Below are positions 19,297 to 27,671 of a DNA stretch of 64,000 nucleotides, one piece after another. Position numbers and translations under genes: made by a program. Numbering within the stretch: the first letter of the stretch is position 1; every line of letters begins with the position of its first letter. The stretch is from Sphingomonas rubra (lineage in GTDB: Bacteria; Pseudomonadota; Alphaproteobacteria; Sphingomonadales; Sphingomonadaceae): NCBI RefSeq assembly GCF_900115745.1, contig NZ_FOXP01000011.1, forward strand, positions 1 to 64,000, read 5' to 3'. Under the pieces are notes generated by a model, which was not told the DNA's origin, searched no databases, and saw only the letters and a program-made list of their open reading frames with translations.

Positions 19297-21705
19297 TCAA
19301 TCCAGCGCCATCGCCTCCGCCGCCAGCCCTTCCGCCTCGATCAGCAGCGCGTCGTCGCCGGCGTTGGTCGACACCTTCTCGCGGCCGATCAGGACGAGCA
19401 CCGGCACCGCGAGCGGGGACACGCGCGGCAAACGCACGTGGAGCATCGTGTCCGCCGCGCGGTCGAGCAGCCCTGCCAGACGCCCCACGTCCGTCATGCG
19501 GGCGCGCGCGTCGTCCCACGCGGCTTGCAGCAGCAGGTGCGAGGGCTCGTACTTGCGCAGCACGTCGTAGATCAGGTCGGTCGAGAAGGTGACCTGACGG
19601 CCGGTCTTGCGCTTGCCGGGATGCTGGCGCTCGACCAGGCCGCCGATCACCGCCACCTCGCGGAACGCGCGTTTGAGCAGGTGCGACTGCTGCACCCATT
19701 CGACGAACTCGTGTTCCAGGATGTCGGCGGAGAACAGCGCCCTGGGATCGGTGATCGGCTCACCGCCGAAACAGGCGATGGCGTAATCGTTGGCGACGAA
19801 GCCGAAGGGTTTCAGCCCCATCGTTTCCATGCGCCGGGTGAGCAACATGCCGAGCGACTGGTGCGCGTTCCACCCCTCGAACCCGTAGGCGACCATATAG
19901 TGGCGCCCCTCGCGCGGGAAGGTCTCGACCAGCAGCTGGCCGGGCGCGGGCAGGACGGAGCGGCGGCCCTGGATCTCCAGCCACTCGCGCACGTCGTCAG
20001 GGAAGCGCGGCCACTCCGCCGGTTCGGAGAGAAAGTGGCGGACGCGGTCGGCGAGGCTGGTGGAGAGCGGCATGCGGCTGCCGCCGTAGGTGGGGATGCG
20101 CGCCGGGCGGCTGGTCGCGCGGACGACCAGGTCCTCGGTGTCGATCTTCTCGACCTCCAGGCTCAATCCGGCGAAGAAGAAGGTGTCGCCGGGGGAGAGC
20201 GTGGCGGCGAACCCCTCCTCCACCTTGCCGAGCGAGCGGCCGTTCTTGAAGCGAACGACGAGCATCGTCGCCTCGACGATGATGCCGGCGTTGAGGCGAT
20301 GCTGCGCGACGAACTTCGGATGCGCGACGCGCCAGGTGCCATCGGCGTCCTGCACCAGCCGCTTGAACCGATCGTAGGCGCGGAGCGAATAGCCGCCGTC
20401 GCGGATGAAGCCGAGCACCTGCGCGAACAACTCGTCGGTCAGCGCCGAATAGGGGAGCGCGGAGCGGACCTCGTCGAGCAGTTCCGCCTCGACGAAGGGC
20501 GCGGCACAGGCGCAGGCCATGACGTGTTGCGCCAGCACGTCGAGCGCGCCGGGGCGGAACAGGTCGGGATCGAGCTCGCCCGCCTCGACCGCGTCTAGGG
20601 CAGCGCGCGCTTCCAGATATTCGAAGCGGTTGCCGGGAACGAGGATCGCTTCCGACGCCTCGTCGAGCCGGTGGTTGGCGCGACCGATCCGCTGGAGCAG
20701 GCGCGAGGAGCCTTTGGGTGCGCCCATCTGGATGACGCAATCGACGTCGCCCCAGTCGACGCCCAGGTCGAGGCTGGCGGTGGCGACGAGGGCGCGGAGC
20801 TTGCCGGCCGCCATCGCGCCCTCGACCTTGCGGCGCGCCTCCAAGGACAGGCTGCCGTGGTGGACGCCGATGGGGAGGCCCTGGTCGTTCGCCTTCCACA
20901 GATCCTGGAAGATCAGTTCGCACAGCGAGCGCGTGTTGCAGAAGATGATGGAGGTGCGGTGTGCCTCGATCTGGCGCATCACCTGCTCGGCGGCGTAGCG
21001 ACCCGAATGGCCGGCCCAGGGAATACGATCCTGCGGCAGGAGGATCTCGATGTTCGGGTCGGCGCCCGCTTCGCCCTCGACCAGGCTGACCGCGTCGATG
21101 TCGCCGTCGGGGGCGAGCCAGGCGCGGTAGCCGTCGGGGTCCGCCACCGTCGCCGACAGCGCGACGCGGCGAAGGTCGGGCGCGAGCCGCTGCAACCGCG
21201 CCATCGACAGCGCGAGCAGGTCGCCGCGCTTGCCGGTGGCGAAGGCGTGGACCTCGTCGATCACGATCGTCCGCAGGCCGGCGAACAGCGTCGCCGCGTC
21301 GGGATAGCTGAGCAGCAGCGACAGCGATTCGGGCGTGGTCAGCAGGATATGCGGCGGCTTGACCCGCTGGCGGGCCTTGCGATCCGACGGCGTGTCGCCG
21401 GTTCGCGTCTCGACCCGGATGTCGAGGCCCATCTCATCCAGCGGGGTGACGAGGTTGCGCTGGATGTCCACCGCCAGCGCCTTCAGCGGCGAGACGTAGA
21501 GGGTGTGGAGGCCGTCGCGCGGATGCTCAATCAGTTCGGCCAGCGTCGGCAGGAAGCCGGCGAGCGTCTTGCCCGCGCCGGTGGTGGCGACCAGCAGCGC
21601 GTGGCGCCCCGCCCTCGCCTCCGCCAGCATCGCCAGCTGGTGGCGGCGGGGGCGCCAGCCGCGCTGCCCGAACCACCGGTCGAGCGGCGCGGGCAGGTCG
21701 GTCAG
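19297..21705 (-). CDS. Ligase-associated DNA damage response DEXH-box helicase (Lhr-like)
   Basis: About 802 residues of the Lhr-type superfamily 2 helicase usually encoded beside an ATP-dependent DNA ligase and an MBL exonuclease. Motifs: Q-like HQLAMLAEARAGRHALLV, Walker A ATTGAGKTLAGFLP, TTPESLSLLLS, IVIDEVHAFATGKRG (DEVH), LSATVADPDG, then ATASLDLGVDWGDVD and QRIGRANHRLDE, and the C-terminal ligase-associated domain. No ATG, GTG or TTG exists in a sensible place: the ATG at 21927 would add 74 residues that are only a shifted reading of the neighbouring membrane gene. The CTG at 21705 overlaps that gene's stop by 4 bases (CTGA) and is proposed as the start. Confidence 0.88.
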   Translation of the reverse strand: MTDLPAPLDRWFGQRGWRPRRHQLAMLAEARAGRHALLVATTGAGKTLAGFLPTLAELIEHPRDGLHTLYVSPLKALAVDIQRNLVTPLDEMGLDIRVETRTGDTPSDRKARQRVKPPHILLTTPESLSLLLSYPDAATLFAGLRTIVIDEVHAFATGKRGDLLALSMARLQRLAPDLRRVALSATVADPDGYRAWLAPDGDIDAVSLVEGEAGADPNIEILLPQDRIPWAGHSGRYAAEQVMRQIEAHRTSIIFCNTRSLCELIFQDLWKANDQGLPIGVHHGSLSLEARRKVEGAMAAGKLRALVATASLDLGVDWGDVDCVIQMGAPKGSSRLLQRIGRANHRLDEASEAILVPGNRFEYLEARAALDAVEAGELDPDLFRPGALDVLAQHVMACACAAPFVEAELLDEVRSALPYSALTDELFAQVLGFIRDGGYSLRAYDRFKRLVQDADGTWRVAHPKFVAQHRLNAGIIVEATMLVVRFKNGRSLGKVEEGFAATLSPGDTFFFAGLSLEVEKIDTEDLVVRATSRPARIPTYGGSRMPLSTSLADRVRHFLSEPAEWPRFPDDVREWLEIQGRRSVLPAPGQLLVETFPREGRHYMVAYGFEGWNAHQSLGMLLTRRMETMGLKPFGFVANDYAIACFGGEPITDPRALFSADILEHEFVEWVQQSHLLKRAFREVAVIGGLVERQHPGKRKTGRQVTFSTDLIYDVLRKYEPSHLLLQAAWDDARARMTDVGRLAGLLDRAADTMLHVRLPRVSPLAVPVLVLIGREKVSTNAGDDALLIEAEGLAAEAMALD

Positions 21706-21917
21706 CGGTCGCGCAACTGATCGTCGCGGTTCTGATCCCGGTACAGGTCGCGCGTCGCCTCTTCCGTCCGCCGCTCCTCCTGGGCCGAGCGCTTCTTGTT
21801 CTGCGCGCGGGCCCAGGCGATCGCGCCGAACAGCACGAACGCGCCGATGAACACCACGATCACCCAGCCGCTGCCCGTCAGCCAGTTGCCCGCCACCTGT
21901 TCCTGCATCTCGTTCAT
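21702..21917 (-). CDS. Small single-pass membrane protein
   Basis: A 71-residue protein: a short N-terminus, one membrane helix (GWVIVVFIGAFVLFGAIAWA, about residues 17-36) and a highly charged cytoplasmic tail (RAQNKKRSAQEERRTEEATRDLYRDQNRDDQLRDR). No family is recognised. Its stop overlaps the proposed CTG start of the helicase gene, implying a two-gene operon and translational coupling. Confidence 0.65.
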   Translation of the reverse strand: MNEMQEQVAGNWLTGSGWVIVVFIGAFVLFGAIAWARAQNKKRSAQEERRTEEATRDLYRDQNRDDQLRDR

Positions 21918-22029
21918 GGTCGGTCATCCCGTTTCAATGTCGTGCCGATCAACGACGGCGGCAACGGGTACGTTCCGGTGCGCCCCTCGATCCCGGCACC
22001 AAGAGCGGCGCTCACGCGTATGACACGCC

Positions 22030-23037
22030 ATGGCGAAGCGCGAACGGCTCGGCGACTGGCTCCAGCCGCACCCCCACGGCATCTACGTCGCGCCCGCCGA
22101 CGCGTGGATCGACCCGTCGGAGCCCTCGCCCCGCGCGCTGGTGACGCACGGCCATGCCGATCACGCGCGCGGCGGCCATGACCGCGTATGGGCGACGCCC
22201 GAGACGCTGGCGATCATGGACGCGCGCTACGGCCCGCAGACGGGCGAACCGGTGGCGTATGGCGAGACGATCCGGCTGGGGGAGGTGGAGGTCGGCTTCG
22301 TGCCCGCCGGCCACGTGCTCGGCTCCGCGCAGATCGTGCTCGACTATCGGGGCGAGCGGGTGGTGGTGTCGGGCGACTACAAGCGGCGCCCCGACCCGAC
22401 CTGCGCGGGGTTCGAACCGGTCAAGTGCGACGTGTTCGTCACCGAGGCGACCTTCGCGCTGCCCGTCTTTCGCCATCCCGACACGGGTGACGAGATCGAC
22501 AAGCTGATCGCGCGGCTCCACGCCAATCCCGATCGCTGCGTCGTCGTCGGCGCCTATGCGCTGGGCAAGGCGCAGCGGGTGATCTGCGAGCTGCGCGACC
22601 GCGGGCACCACGCGCCGATCTACATCCACGGCGCGCTGCAACGCTTGTGCGACCTGTACGAGGAGCTGGGCGTGCGGCTCGGCGAGCTGATCCCGGCGAC
22701 CGGCGTGGCCAAGAAGGAGATCGCCGGTCACGTCGTGATGTGCCCGCCCTCCGCGCTCAACGACCGCTGGTCGCGGCGGCTGCCCGATCCGATCACGGCG
22801 ATGGCGAGCGGCTGGATGCGGGTGCGCCAGCGCGCGCGGCAGAAGAATGTCGAGCTGCCGCTGATCCTGTCCGACCATGCCGACTGGGACGAGCTGACGA
22901 CCACGCTGATCGAGATCGCGCCGCGCGAAGTGTGGGTGACGCACGGGCGCGAGGAGGCGCTGGTCCACTGGTGCGAGCAGCGCCAGATCAAGGCGCGCGC
23001 GCTGGCGCTGGTCGGCTTCGAAGACGAGGATGATTGA
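22030..23037 (+). CDS. Ligase-associated DNA damage response exonuclease (MBL fold)
   Basis: A 335-residue metallo-beta-lactamase-fold nuclease of the beta-CASP, mRNA 3'-end-processing-factor-like group. The metal motif VTHGHADHARGGHDR is near residue 39; further ligand regions are VPAGHVLGSAQIVL, VVVSGDYKRRPDPT and LPLILSDHADWDEL. It is the usual partner of the DEXH helicase encoded divergently on the left; in many genomes a dedicated ATP-dependent ligase and the PdeM endonuclease gene complete the set, but neither is adjacent here. Its ATG at 22030 begins MAKRERLGDWLQPHPHGIYV, a typical start for the family. Confidence 0.9.
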   Translation: MAKRERLGDWLQPHPHGIYVAPADAWIDPSEPSPRALVTHGHADHARGGHDRVWATPETLAIMDARYGPQTGEPVAYGETIRLGEVEVGFVPAGHVLGSAQIVLDYRGERVVVSGDYKRRPDPTCAGFEPVKCDVFVTEATFALPVFRHPDTGDEIDKLIARLHANPDRCVVVGAYALGKAQRVICELRDRGHHAPIYIHGALQRLCDLYEELGVRLGELIPATGVAKKEIAGHVVMCPPSALNDRWSRRLPDPITAMASGWMRVRQRARQKNVELPLILSDHADWDELTTTLIEIAPREVWVTHGREEALVHWCEQRQIKARALALVGFEDEDD

Positions 23038-23049
23038 GGAGAGCGGCTG

Positions 23050-23538
23050 ATGCCCGATTGGGATGCGATGTTCTCGCCGTCGGTCGAACTGACGGAGGTC
23101 GTGCTGCGCGCCTCCATCATGTACCTGTTCCTGTTCTTCGCGCTGCGTTTCCTGCTCAAGCGCGAGGGCGGTCAGGTGAACATCGCCGACCTGCTGGTGG
23201 TGGTGGCGATCGTCGACGGCGCGCAGCCTGCCTTCAACGGCGAGGCGGATTCGATCACGGAGAGCGCGCTGTTCGTGGTGACGGTGATCTTCTGGTCGTG
23301 GCTGCTCAACTGGCTGAGCTGGCGGTTCGCCGCGCTGAAATGGCTGACTGCGGCCAAGCCGGTGGTGCTGATCGAGAACGGCAGGTTTTGCCGCGCCAAC
23401 ATGCGCCGCGCGCTGATGACCACCGAAGAATTGATGCAGCAGCTGCGCGAGGAAGGCGTCGAGGACGTCGGCCAGGTCCGCCACGCGATGATGGAGGGCG
23501 ACGGCGAGGTCAGCGTGGTCAAGTACGAGGACGCCTGA
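23050..23538 (+). CDS. DUF421 family membrane protein (YetF-like)
   Basis: A 162-residue protein with two or three membrane helices (VVLRASIMYLFLFFALRFLL; VNIADLLVVVAIVDGA; LFVVTVIFWSWLLNWLSW) and a cytoplasmic C-terminal domain (AKPVVLIENGRFCRANMRRALMTTEELMQQLREEGVEDVGQV), the standard DUF421 layout. Function is not established. GAGGAGAG lies 6 bases before the ATG, 12 bp after the exonuclease stop, so it is probably co-transcribed. Confidence 0.9.
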   Translation: MPDWDAMFSPSVELTEVVLRASIMYLFLFFALRFLLKREGGQVNIADLLVVVAIVDGAQPAFNGEADSITESALFVVTVIFWSWLLNWLSWRFAALKWLTAAKPVVLIENGRFCRANMRRALMTTEELMQQLREEGVEDVGQVRHAMMEGDGEVSVVKYEDA

Positions 23539-23594
23539 TCCGGAACATGCGGCGGGCTCCGGCGCTTGGACCCGCGAACCACAGGAGCATGCCC

Positions 23595-23864
23595 ATGGCC
23601 GCCGACCGGCTGTTGATCGATCCCACCACCCTGCTCGACAATGTCGACGAGCGTCGCGTCGAGTTCGCCGGCGATCTCGGCGACATGCAGCAGGCGTTCG
23701 CCGTGCCGTACGACACGCTGCGCGCGCTGTCGGGCATCGACCCGGTGACGGAGCCGGTGGCGCTGGTCCGGCGCTACGCCGACGAGCTAGCGGTGGCGGG
23801 CGCCAAGGCGCTGGCCCGCGACGAGGATCAGGTGATGGTGGTAATCGGCGAGGCCGACCTTTGA
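23595..23864 (+). CDS. Small protein, DUF1488-like
   Basis: An 89-residue acidic protein (MAADRLLIDPTTLLDNVDERRVEFAGDLGDMQQAF...). The pattern of an edge strand followed by YDTLRALSGIDP and a long helix ending in VMVVIGEADL resembles DUF1488, but the match is weak. The ATG at 23595 is preferred over 23589 because CAGGAG has proper spacing (7 bases) only for the later codon. It is coupled to the next frame by a TTGA overlap. Confidence 0.6.
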   Translation: MAADRLLIDPTTLLDNVDERRVEFAGDLGDMQQAFAVPYDTLRALSGIDPVTEPVALVRRYADELAVAGAKALARDEDQVMVVIGEADL

Positions 23865-24097
23865 GCATCGACTGGCACATGTCGGCGGCCCTGGAGAACG
23901 TGCCGCGCGGGGAAAGCGAACTGCCGGAGGTAACCAGCCTGGCCGGCGCGGTACGCGCGTGGACGATGCTCGACGGCGAAATGCAGGGCGAGGCGGTGCT
24001 GACGCCCGAGCGGCCGGTCGAGATGGACGACGGCGAGCCGGTGGCGGCGTTCAGCGGTGAGGCGATCCGCGCGCTGGCAGAGCGGCTGCCCAAGTAA
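23861..24097 (+). CDS. Uncharacterised 78-residue protein
   Basis: A small acidic protein (MSIDWHMSAALENVPRGESELPEVTSLAGAV ... ERPVEMDDGEPVAAFSGEAIRALAERLPK). The TTG at 23861 overlaps the previous stop by 4 bases (TTGA); an ATG at 23879 is the alternative. The C-terminal SGEAIRALAERLPK looks like a capping helix. No family is recognised. It is likely the last gene of the run beginning with the exonuclease. Confidence 0.5.
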   Translation: MSIDWHMSAALENVPRGESELPEVTSLAGAVRAWTMLDGEMQGEAVLTPERPVEMDDGEPVAAFSGEAIRALAERLPK

Positions 24098-24142
24098 GTC
24101 CGTCGTCCGTGCCCTGTTCCCACGGGCGCAGGAGAGGGAGCA

Positions 24143-24943
24143 TCACGGCAGCAGGAACGCGCCCTCGATCACCGTGACGCAGGCGCCGCCCAGGACCACC
24201 CGGTCGCCGTCGAGCCGGCAGGTCAGCCGCCCACCGCGCGCGCTCGCCTGATAGGCGGTGAACCGGTCGCGGCCGAGCACGCCGGCGAAATAGGGCACCA
24301 TCACGGCGTGGGCGGAGCCGGTGACCGGGTCCTCGTCGATCCCGAAGGCGGGCACGAACACGCGGCTGACGATGTCGCTGTCGGCTCCGCGCGCGGCGAC
24401 GATCACCACCCAGGGTCCCTCCGCGGCGAGCGCCGCCATGTCGGGCGCGGCGGCGCGCACCGTGGCCTCGTCGTCGACCACCACCAGCGCGTAGCCGCTG
24501 TCGTGGAACAGCGTCTCCACCACGCCGCCGACGCCCAGCGCCGCGACCGTGGAAGGCAGGTCGCGGGGCACGGGCGCCCAGGCGGGCAGCGCCATCAGGT
24601 AACCCGCGTCGGCGCGCGCCACCTCCAGCAGCCCGGCGCGGCGGGTGCGGAAATGGACCCGCTCCAGCGCGGTATCCGAGGCGAGGACGACGTGCCCGCT
24701 CGCCAGCGTCGCATGGCCGCACAGCGCCACCTCGCCGCCGGGGGTGAACCAGCGCAGCTCGAAATCGGCCTCACCTGTCTCGTCCGGCAGGAAGAAGGCG
24801 GTTTCCGACAGGTTGTTCTCCCGCGCGATCGCCAGCAGCGTCTCGTCAGGCAGCCAGGCCGACAGAGGCATCACCGCGGCCGGATTGCCGGCGAACGGCG
24901 CGTCGGCGAAAGCGTCGACCTGGGTGAAGGGGATGCGCATCAT
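24143..24943 (-). CDS. PhzF family epimerase-like protein
   Basis: A 266-residue diaminopimelate-epimerase-fold protein of the PhzF family. Diagnostic stretches: FTQVDAFADAPFAGNPAAV at the N-terminus, ENNLSETAFFLP (catalytic Glu region), LRWFTPGGEVALCGHATLASGHVV, and FGIDEDPVTGSAHAVMVPYF. Members isomerise small cyclic or amino-acid-derived metabolites; outside phenazine clusters the substrate is usually unknown, and no phenazine genes are present. Two adjacent ATGs (24943, 24940) are possible starts; the second has better spacing from AAGGA. Confidence 0.9.
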   Translation of the reverse strand: MMRIPFTQVDAFADAPFAGNPAAVMPLSAWLPDETLLAIARENNLSETAFFLPDETGEADFELRWFTPGGEVALCGHATLASGHVVLASDTALERVHFRTRRAGLLEVARADAGYLMALPAWAPVPRDLPSTVAALGVGGVVETLFHDSGYALVVVDDEATVRAAAPDMAALAAEGPWVVIVAARGADSDIVSRVFVPAFGIDEDPVTGSAHAVMVPYFAGVLGRDRFTAYQASARGGRLTCRLDGDRVVLGGACVTVIEGAFLLP

Positions 24944-25035
24944 CGGTCCTTTCGTCGCCCTGACCTTGAGCCGGGGTCCATCCTGCCGCGACTACAACCG
25001 TCCACCCGCTTGCGGAAACACGGATGGCGGATCAA

Positions 25036-25059
25036 GCCTGTCTTGAGCTTGTCGAAAGG
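25036..25059. repeat. Short dispersed repeat related to the insert in ligD
   Basis: The complement reads CCTTTCGACAAGCTCAAGAC followed by AGGC, matching the 27756-27781 sequence inside ligD with three differences. It lies downstream of the CDF transporter gene. Confidence 0.7.
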
Positions 25060-25094
25060 TCCGGCATGACGGCGGAAGCGGGTGCAGCCGACCG

Positions 25095-26042
25095 CTACAT
25101 CCGCTTGCCGAACCAGTGCGGCGTCACGTCCGCCTCGACCAGCGGATTGTCCGTGTCGACATGCCCTTCCGGGTCGAGGTGGATCAGTACCTCCACCTTG
25201 GGAAAGGCGCGTTTGAGGTTGTGCTCCACCGCCTCGACCAGGTCGTGCGCGCGGGCCACGGTGATCGCGGGGTCGACCTCCATGTGGAATTGCGCGAAGT
25301 CGTGCGTGCCGGCGCGGCGCGTGCGGAAATCATGGATGCCGCGCAGGCCCGGCTGGCGCGCGGCGACGTCCAGGAAAGCCGCGCGCTGGTCCTCCGGCCA
25401 TTCCTTGTCCATCAGCTGGTCGATCGCGTTGGACGACGCCTGGAACGCCCCCCAGGCGAGCCACAGCGCGATGGCGATGCCGAACACCGCGTCGGCGCCG
25501 CGCACGCGCAGATACTGGTCGAGCACCAGCGCCAGGATCACCGATCCGTTGAGCAGCACGTCCGACTGGTAATGGACGTTGTCGGCCAGGATCGCGACCG
25601 ACCCGGTCTGGCGGATCACCCGCCGCTGATACCAGAGCAGCACCGCGGTGGCGGCGATCGCGGCGATCGACACGCCGATGCCGAACTCCGCGTCCTGCGT
25701 CGGCGCGCGCTCTCCCAACGCCATGATCGCGCGCCAGCCGATACCGACGGCGCTGGCGGTGATGAGGCCGACCTGGAACAGCGCCGCCAGCGCCTCCGCC
25801 TTGCCGTGGCCGAAGCGGTGGTCGTGATCGGCCGGCGTCGCGGCCAGGCGCACGCCGTAGAGCGTCACCAGCGAGGCGAGCAGGTCCAGCCCCGTGTCGG
25901 CGAGCGAGCCCAGCATCGCGATCGAGCCGGTGTGCCAGGCCGCGAAGCCCTTCAGCCCGAGCAGGAAGGTCGCCATCGCCACGCTCGCCAGCGCGGCGCG
26001 CGTGGCGAGGGGCACGATCCGGCGGCGTTCGTCCTGCGTCAT
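25095..26042 (-). CDS. Cation diffusion facilitator transporter
   Basis: A 315-residue inner-membrane metal-ion/proton antiporter of the CDF (FieF-like) type. Six helices are followed by a cytoplasmic ferredoxin-like domain. Metal-site and family motifs: [21 protein letters not shown] on helix 2, [19 protein letters not shown] after helix 3, [18 protein letters not shown] on helix 5, and the C-terminal [10 protein letters not shown]...[12 protein letters not shown] with metal-binding His. Likely exports zinc, iron or another divalent cation. The start at 26042 overlaps the pdxH stop by 4 bases (ATGA). Confidence 0.92.
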   Translation of the reverse strand: MTQDERRRIVPLATRAALASVAMATFLLGLKGFAAWHTGSIAMLGSLADTGLDLLASLVTLYGVRLAATPADHDHRFGHGKAEALAALFQVGLITASAVGIGWRAIMALGERAPTQDAEFGIGVSIAAIAATAVLLWYQRRVIRQTGSVAILADNVHYQSDVLLNGSVILALVLDQYLRVRGADAVFGIAIALWLAWGAFQASSNAIDQLMDKEWPEDQRAAFLDVAARQPGLRGIHDFRTRRAGTHDFAQFHMEVDPAITVARAHDLVEAVEHNLKRAFPKVEVLIHLDPEGHVDTDNPLVEADVTPHWFGKRM

Positions 26043-26614
26043 GGGAAAAGCAGCCCTTCCGTCCAGCCGTCTCCGGCCCGCGTGAACAGGCGCCGCTCGT
26101 GCAGGCGGTGCGCGCGATCCTGCCAGAACTCGATCCGCTCCGGCCGGACGACGTAGCCGCCCCAGAAAGGCGGGCGCGGCACGTCCGCTCCGTCGAATCG
26201 CGCGGTCACCTCGGCGACGCGCGCCTCGAACGTCTCGCGCGCGTCGAGGGGACGCGACTGGTCCGACGCCCAGGCCCCGATCCGCGAGTCGCGGCTGCGC
26301 GAGGCGAAGTAGGCGTCCGACATCGCGTCGGTCGCCAGGCTCACCGGCCCCTCGATCCGCACCTGCCGGCGCAGCGACTTCCAATGCAGCGCCAGCGCCG
26401 CGTGCGGGTTGGCGGCGAGGTCGGCCGCCTTGCGCCCCTCGCGGTTGGTGTAGAACACGAACCCGTTGGGCCCGTGGCCCTTCAACAGCACGATGCGCAC
26501 CGATGGCCGCCCGTCGGCGTCGGCGGTGGCGAGCGCCATCGCATTGGGATCGTTGGGCTCCGACGCTTCCGCCTCGGTCATCCAGGCGGCGAACAGGGTG
26601 AAGGGATCGTCCAT
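26039..26614 (-). CDS. pdxH: Pyridoxamine 5'-phosphate oxidase
   Basis: A 191-residue FMN-dependent oxidase that makes pyridoxal 5'-phosphate. Family features: [68 protein letters not shown], then [17 protein letters not shown], and the C-terminal [30 protein letters not shown] block that binds PNP and FMN. Length is typical for alphaproteobacteria. It is divergent from ku and translationally coupled to the CDF transporter downstream. Confidence 0.95.
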   Translation of the reverse strand: MDDPFTLFAAWMTEAEASEPNDPNAMALATADADGRPSVRIVLLKGHGPNGFVFYTNREGRKAADLAANPHAALALHWKSLRRQVRIEGPVSLATDAMSDAYFASRSRDSRIGAWASDQSRPLDARETFEARVAEVTARFDGADVPRPPFWGGYVVRPERIEFWQDRAHRLHERRLFTRAGDGWTEGLLFP

Positions 26615-26702
26615 CGCCCGCCTCTATAGCGTATCGTGCGTACGAACGGAACGAGTCCGGCGGCGCGGCATTGAATCGCGGGCGAAACGGAAGGTTCAGG
26701 GC

Positions 26703-27566
26703 ATGGCGGCGCGCGCGTACTGGCAGGGGCAGATCAGGCTGGCGCTGGTCTCGATCCCGGTCGAGATCTACTCCGCCACCAAGAGCGGCGCGGCCGTGCA
26801 GTTCCGCCAGATCCACGAGCCGACCGGCAAGCCGATCTCCTACGAGAAGGTGGTGACCGGCGTCGGCCCGATCGACGTCGACGACATCGTCAAAGGATAT
26901 GAAGTGTCCAAGGGCGAGTACGTGCTGCTCGACCAGGACGAGATCGACGCGGTGAAGCTGGAATCGAAGAAGACGCTGGAGCTGACCCAGTTCGTCGATG
27001 CGCACGAGATCGACGTGCTCTACTACGAGAAGCCGTACTTCGTCGTGCCCGCGGACGACCTGGCGGAGGAGGCGTTCATCGTGCTGCGCGAGGCGCTCAG
27101 GCGGACGAAGAAGGTCGGGCTCGGCCAACTTGCGCTGCGCGGGCGCGAGTACGTCGTCAGCCTGAAACCGTGCGGGCGCGGCATGGTGCTGGAAACGCTG
27201 CGCTACGCCGACGAGGTCAACAAGGCGCAGGGCTATTTCCGCGAGATCCCCGATGCCAAGCCCGACGCGGAGCTGCTCGACCTCGCCGAGGCGCTGATCG
27301 ACCGCAAGTCCGCCGCCTTCGATCCGCAGGAGTTCCACGACCGCTACGTCGATGCGCTGAAGGCGCTGGTCGAGCGCAAGCGCAAGGCCAAGGGCGGCAA
27401 GGTGATCGAGGAAACCGACGCGCCCGACAAGCGGGGGTCCAACGTGGTCGATCTGATGGCGGCGCTGCGCAAGTCGATGGGCGACAAGCCCGCCGCCAAG
27501 CCAGCGGCGAGGGCGCCTGCGAAGAAGGCGCCCGCCAAGAAACCGGCGGCGAAGAAACGTGCGTGA
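26703..27566 (+). CDS. ku: Non-homologous end joining protein Ku
   Basis: A 287-residue bacterial Ku, the homodimeric ring that binds DNA ends and recruits LigD. The core runs from AARAYWQGQIRLALVSIPVEIYSAT through FRQIHEPTGKPISYEKVV, KGYEVSKGEYVLLDQDEID, YYEKPYFVVPA and GREYVVSLKPCGRGMVLETLRYADEV. The C-terminus is a Lys/Ala/Pro-rich tail of AAKKPA-like repeats, usual for the DNA-bridging extension. The ATG at 26703 gives the standard N-terminus. ligD follows after a REP pair. Confidence 0.95.
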   Translation: MAARAYWQGQIRLALVSIPVEIYSATKSGAAVQFRQIHEPTGKPISYEKVVTGVGPIDVDDIVKGYEVSKGEYVLLDQDEIDAVKLESKKTLELTQFVDAHEIDVLYYEKPYFVVPADDLAEEAFIVLREALRRTKKVGLGQLALRGREYVVSLKPCGRGMVLETLRYADEVNKAQGYFREIPDAKPDAELLDLAEALIDRKSAAFDPQEFHDRYVDALKALVERKRKAKGGKVIEETDAPDKRGSNVVDLMAALRKSMGDKPAAKPAARAPAKKAPAKKPAAKKRA

Positions 27567-27577
27567 TGCCCCCCATC

Positions 27578-27660
27578 GTCATGCCGGGCTCGTCCCGGCA
27601 TCCAGGGTCGCGGACGATGGCGCTGCTTGGCTCTGGATGCCGGGACAGGCCCGGCATGAC
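27578..27660. repeat. REP-type palindromic repeat pair
   Basis: GTCATGCCGGGCTCGTCCCG is paired with GATGCCGGGACAGGCCCGGC and a terminal ATGAC in inverted orientation. It fills the gap between ku and ligD. Confidence 0.85.
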
Positions 27661-27671
27661 GGACGAGCCCG

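Noticed and set aside
25095..27338. CDF transporter extended upstream to 747 residues
   Set aside because: The extension is antisense to ku and shifted relative to pdxH; the ATGA overlap with pdxH fixes the start at 26042.
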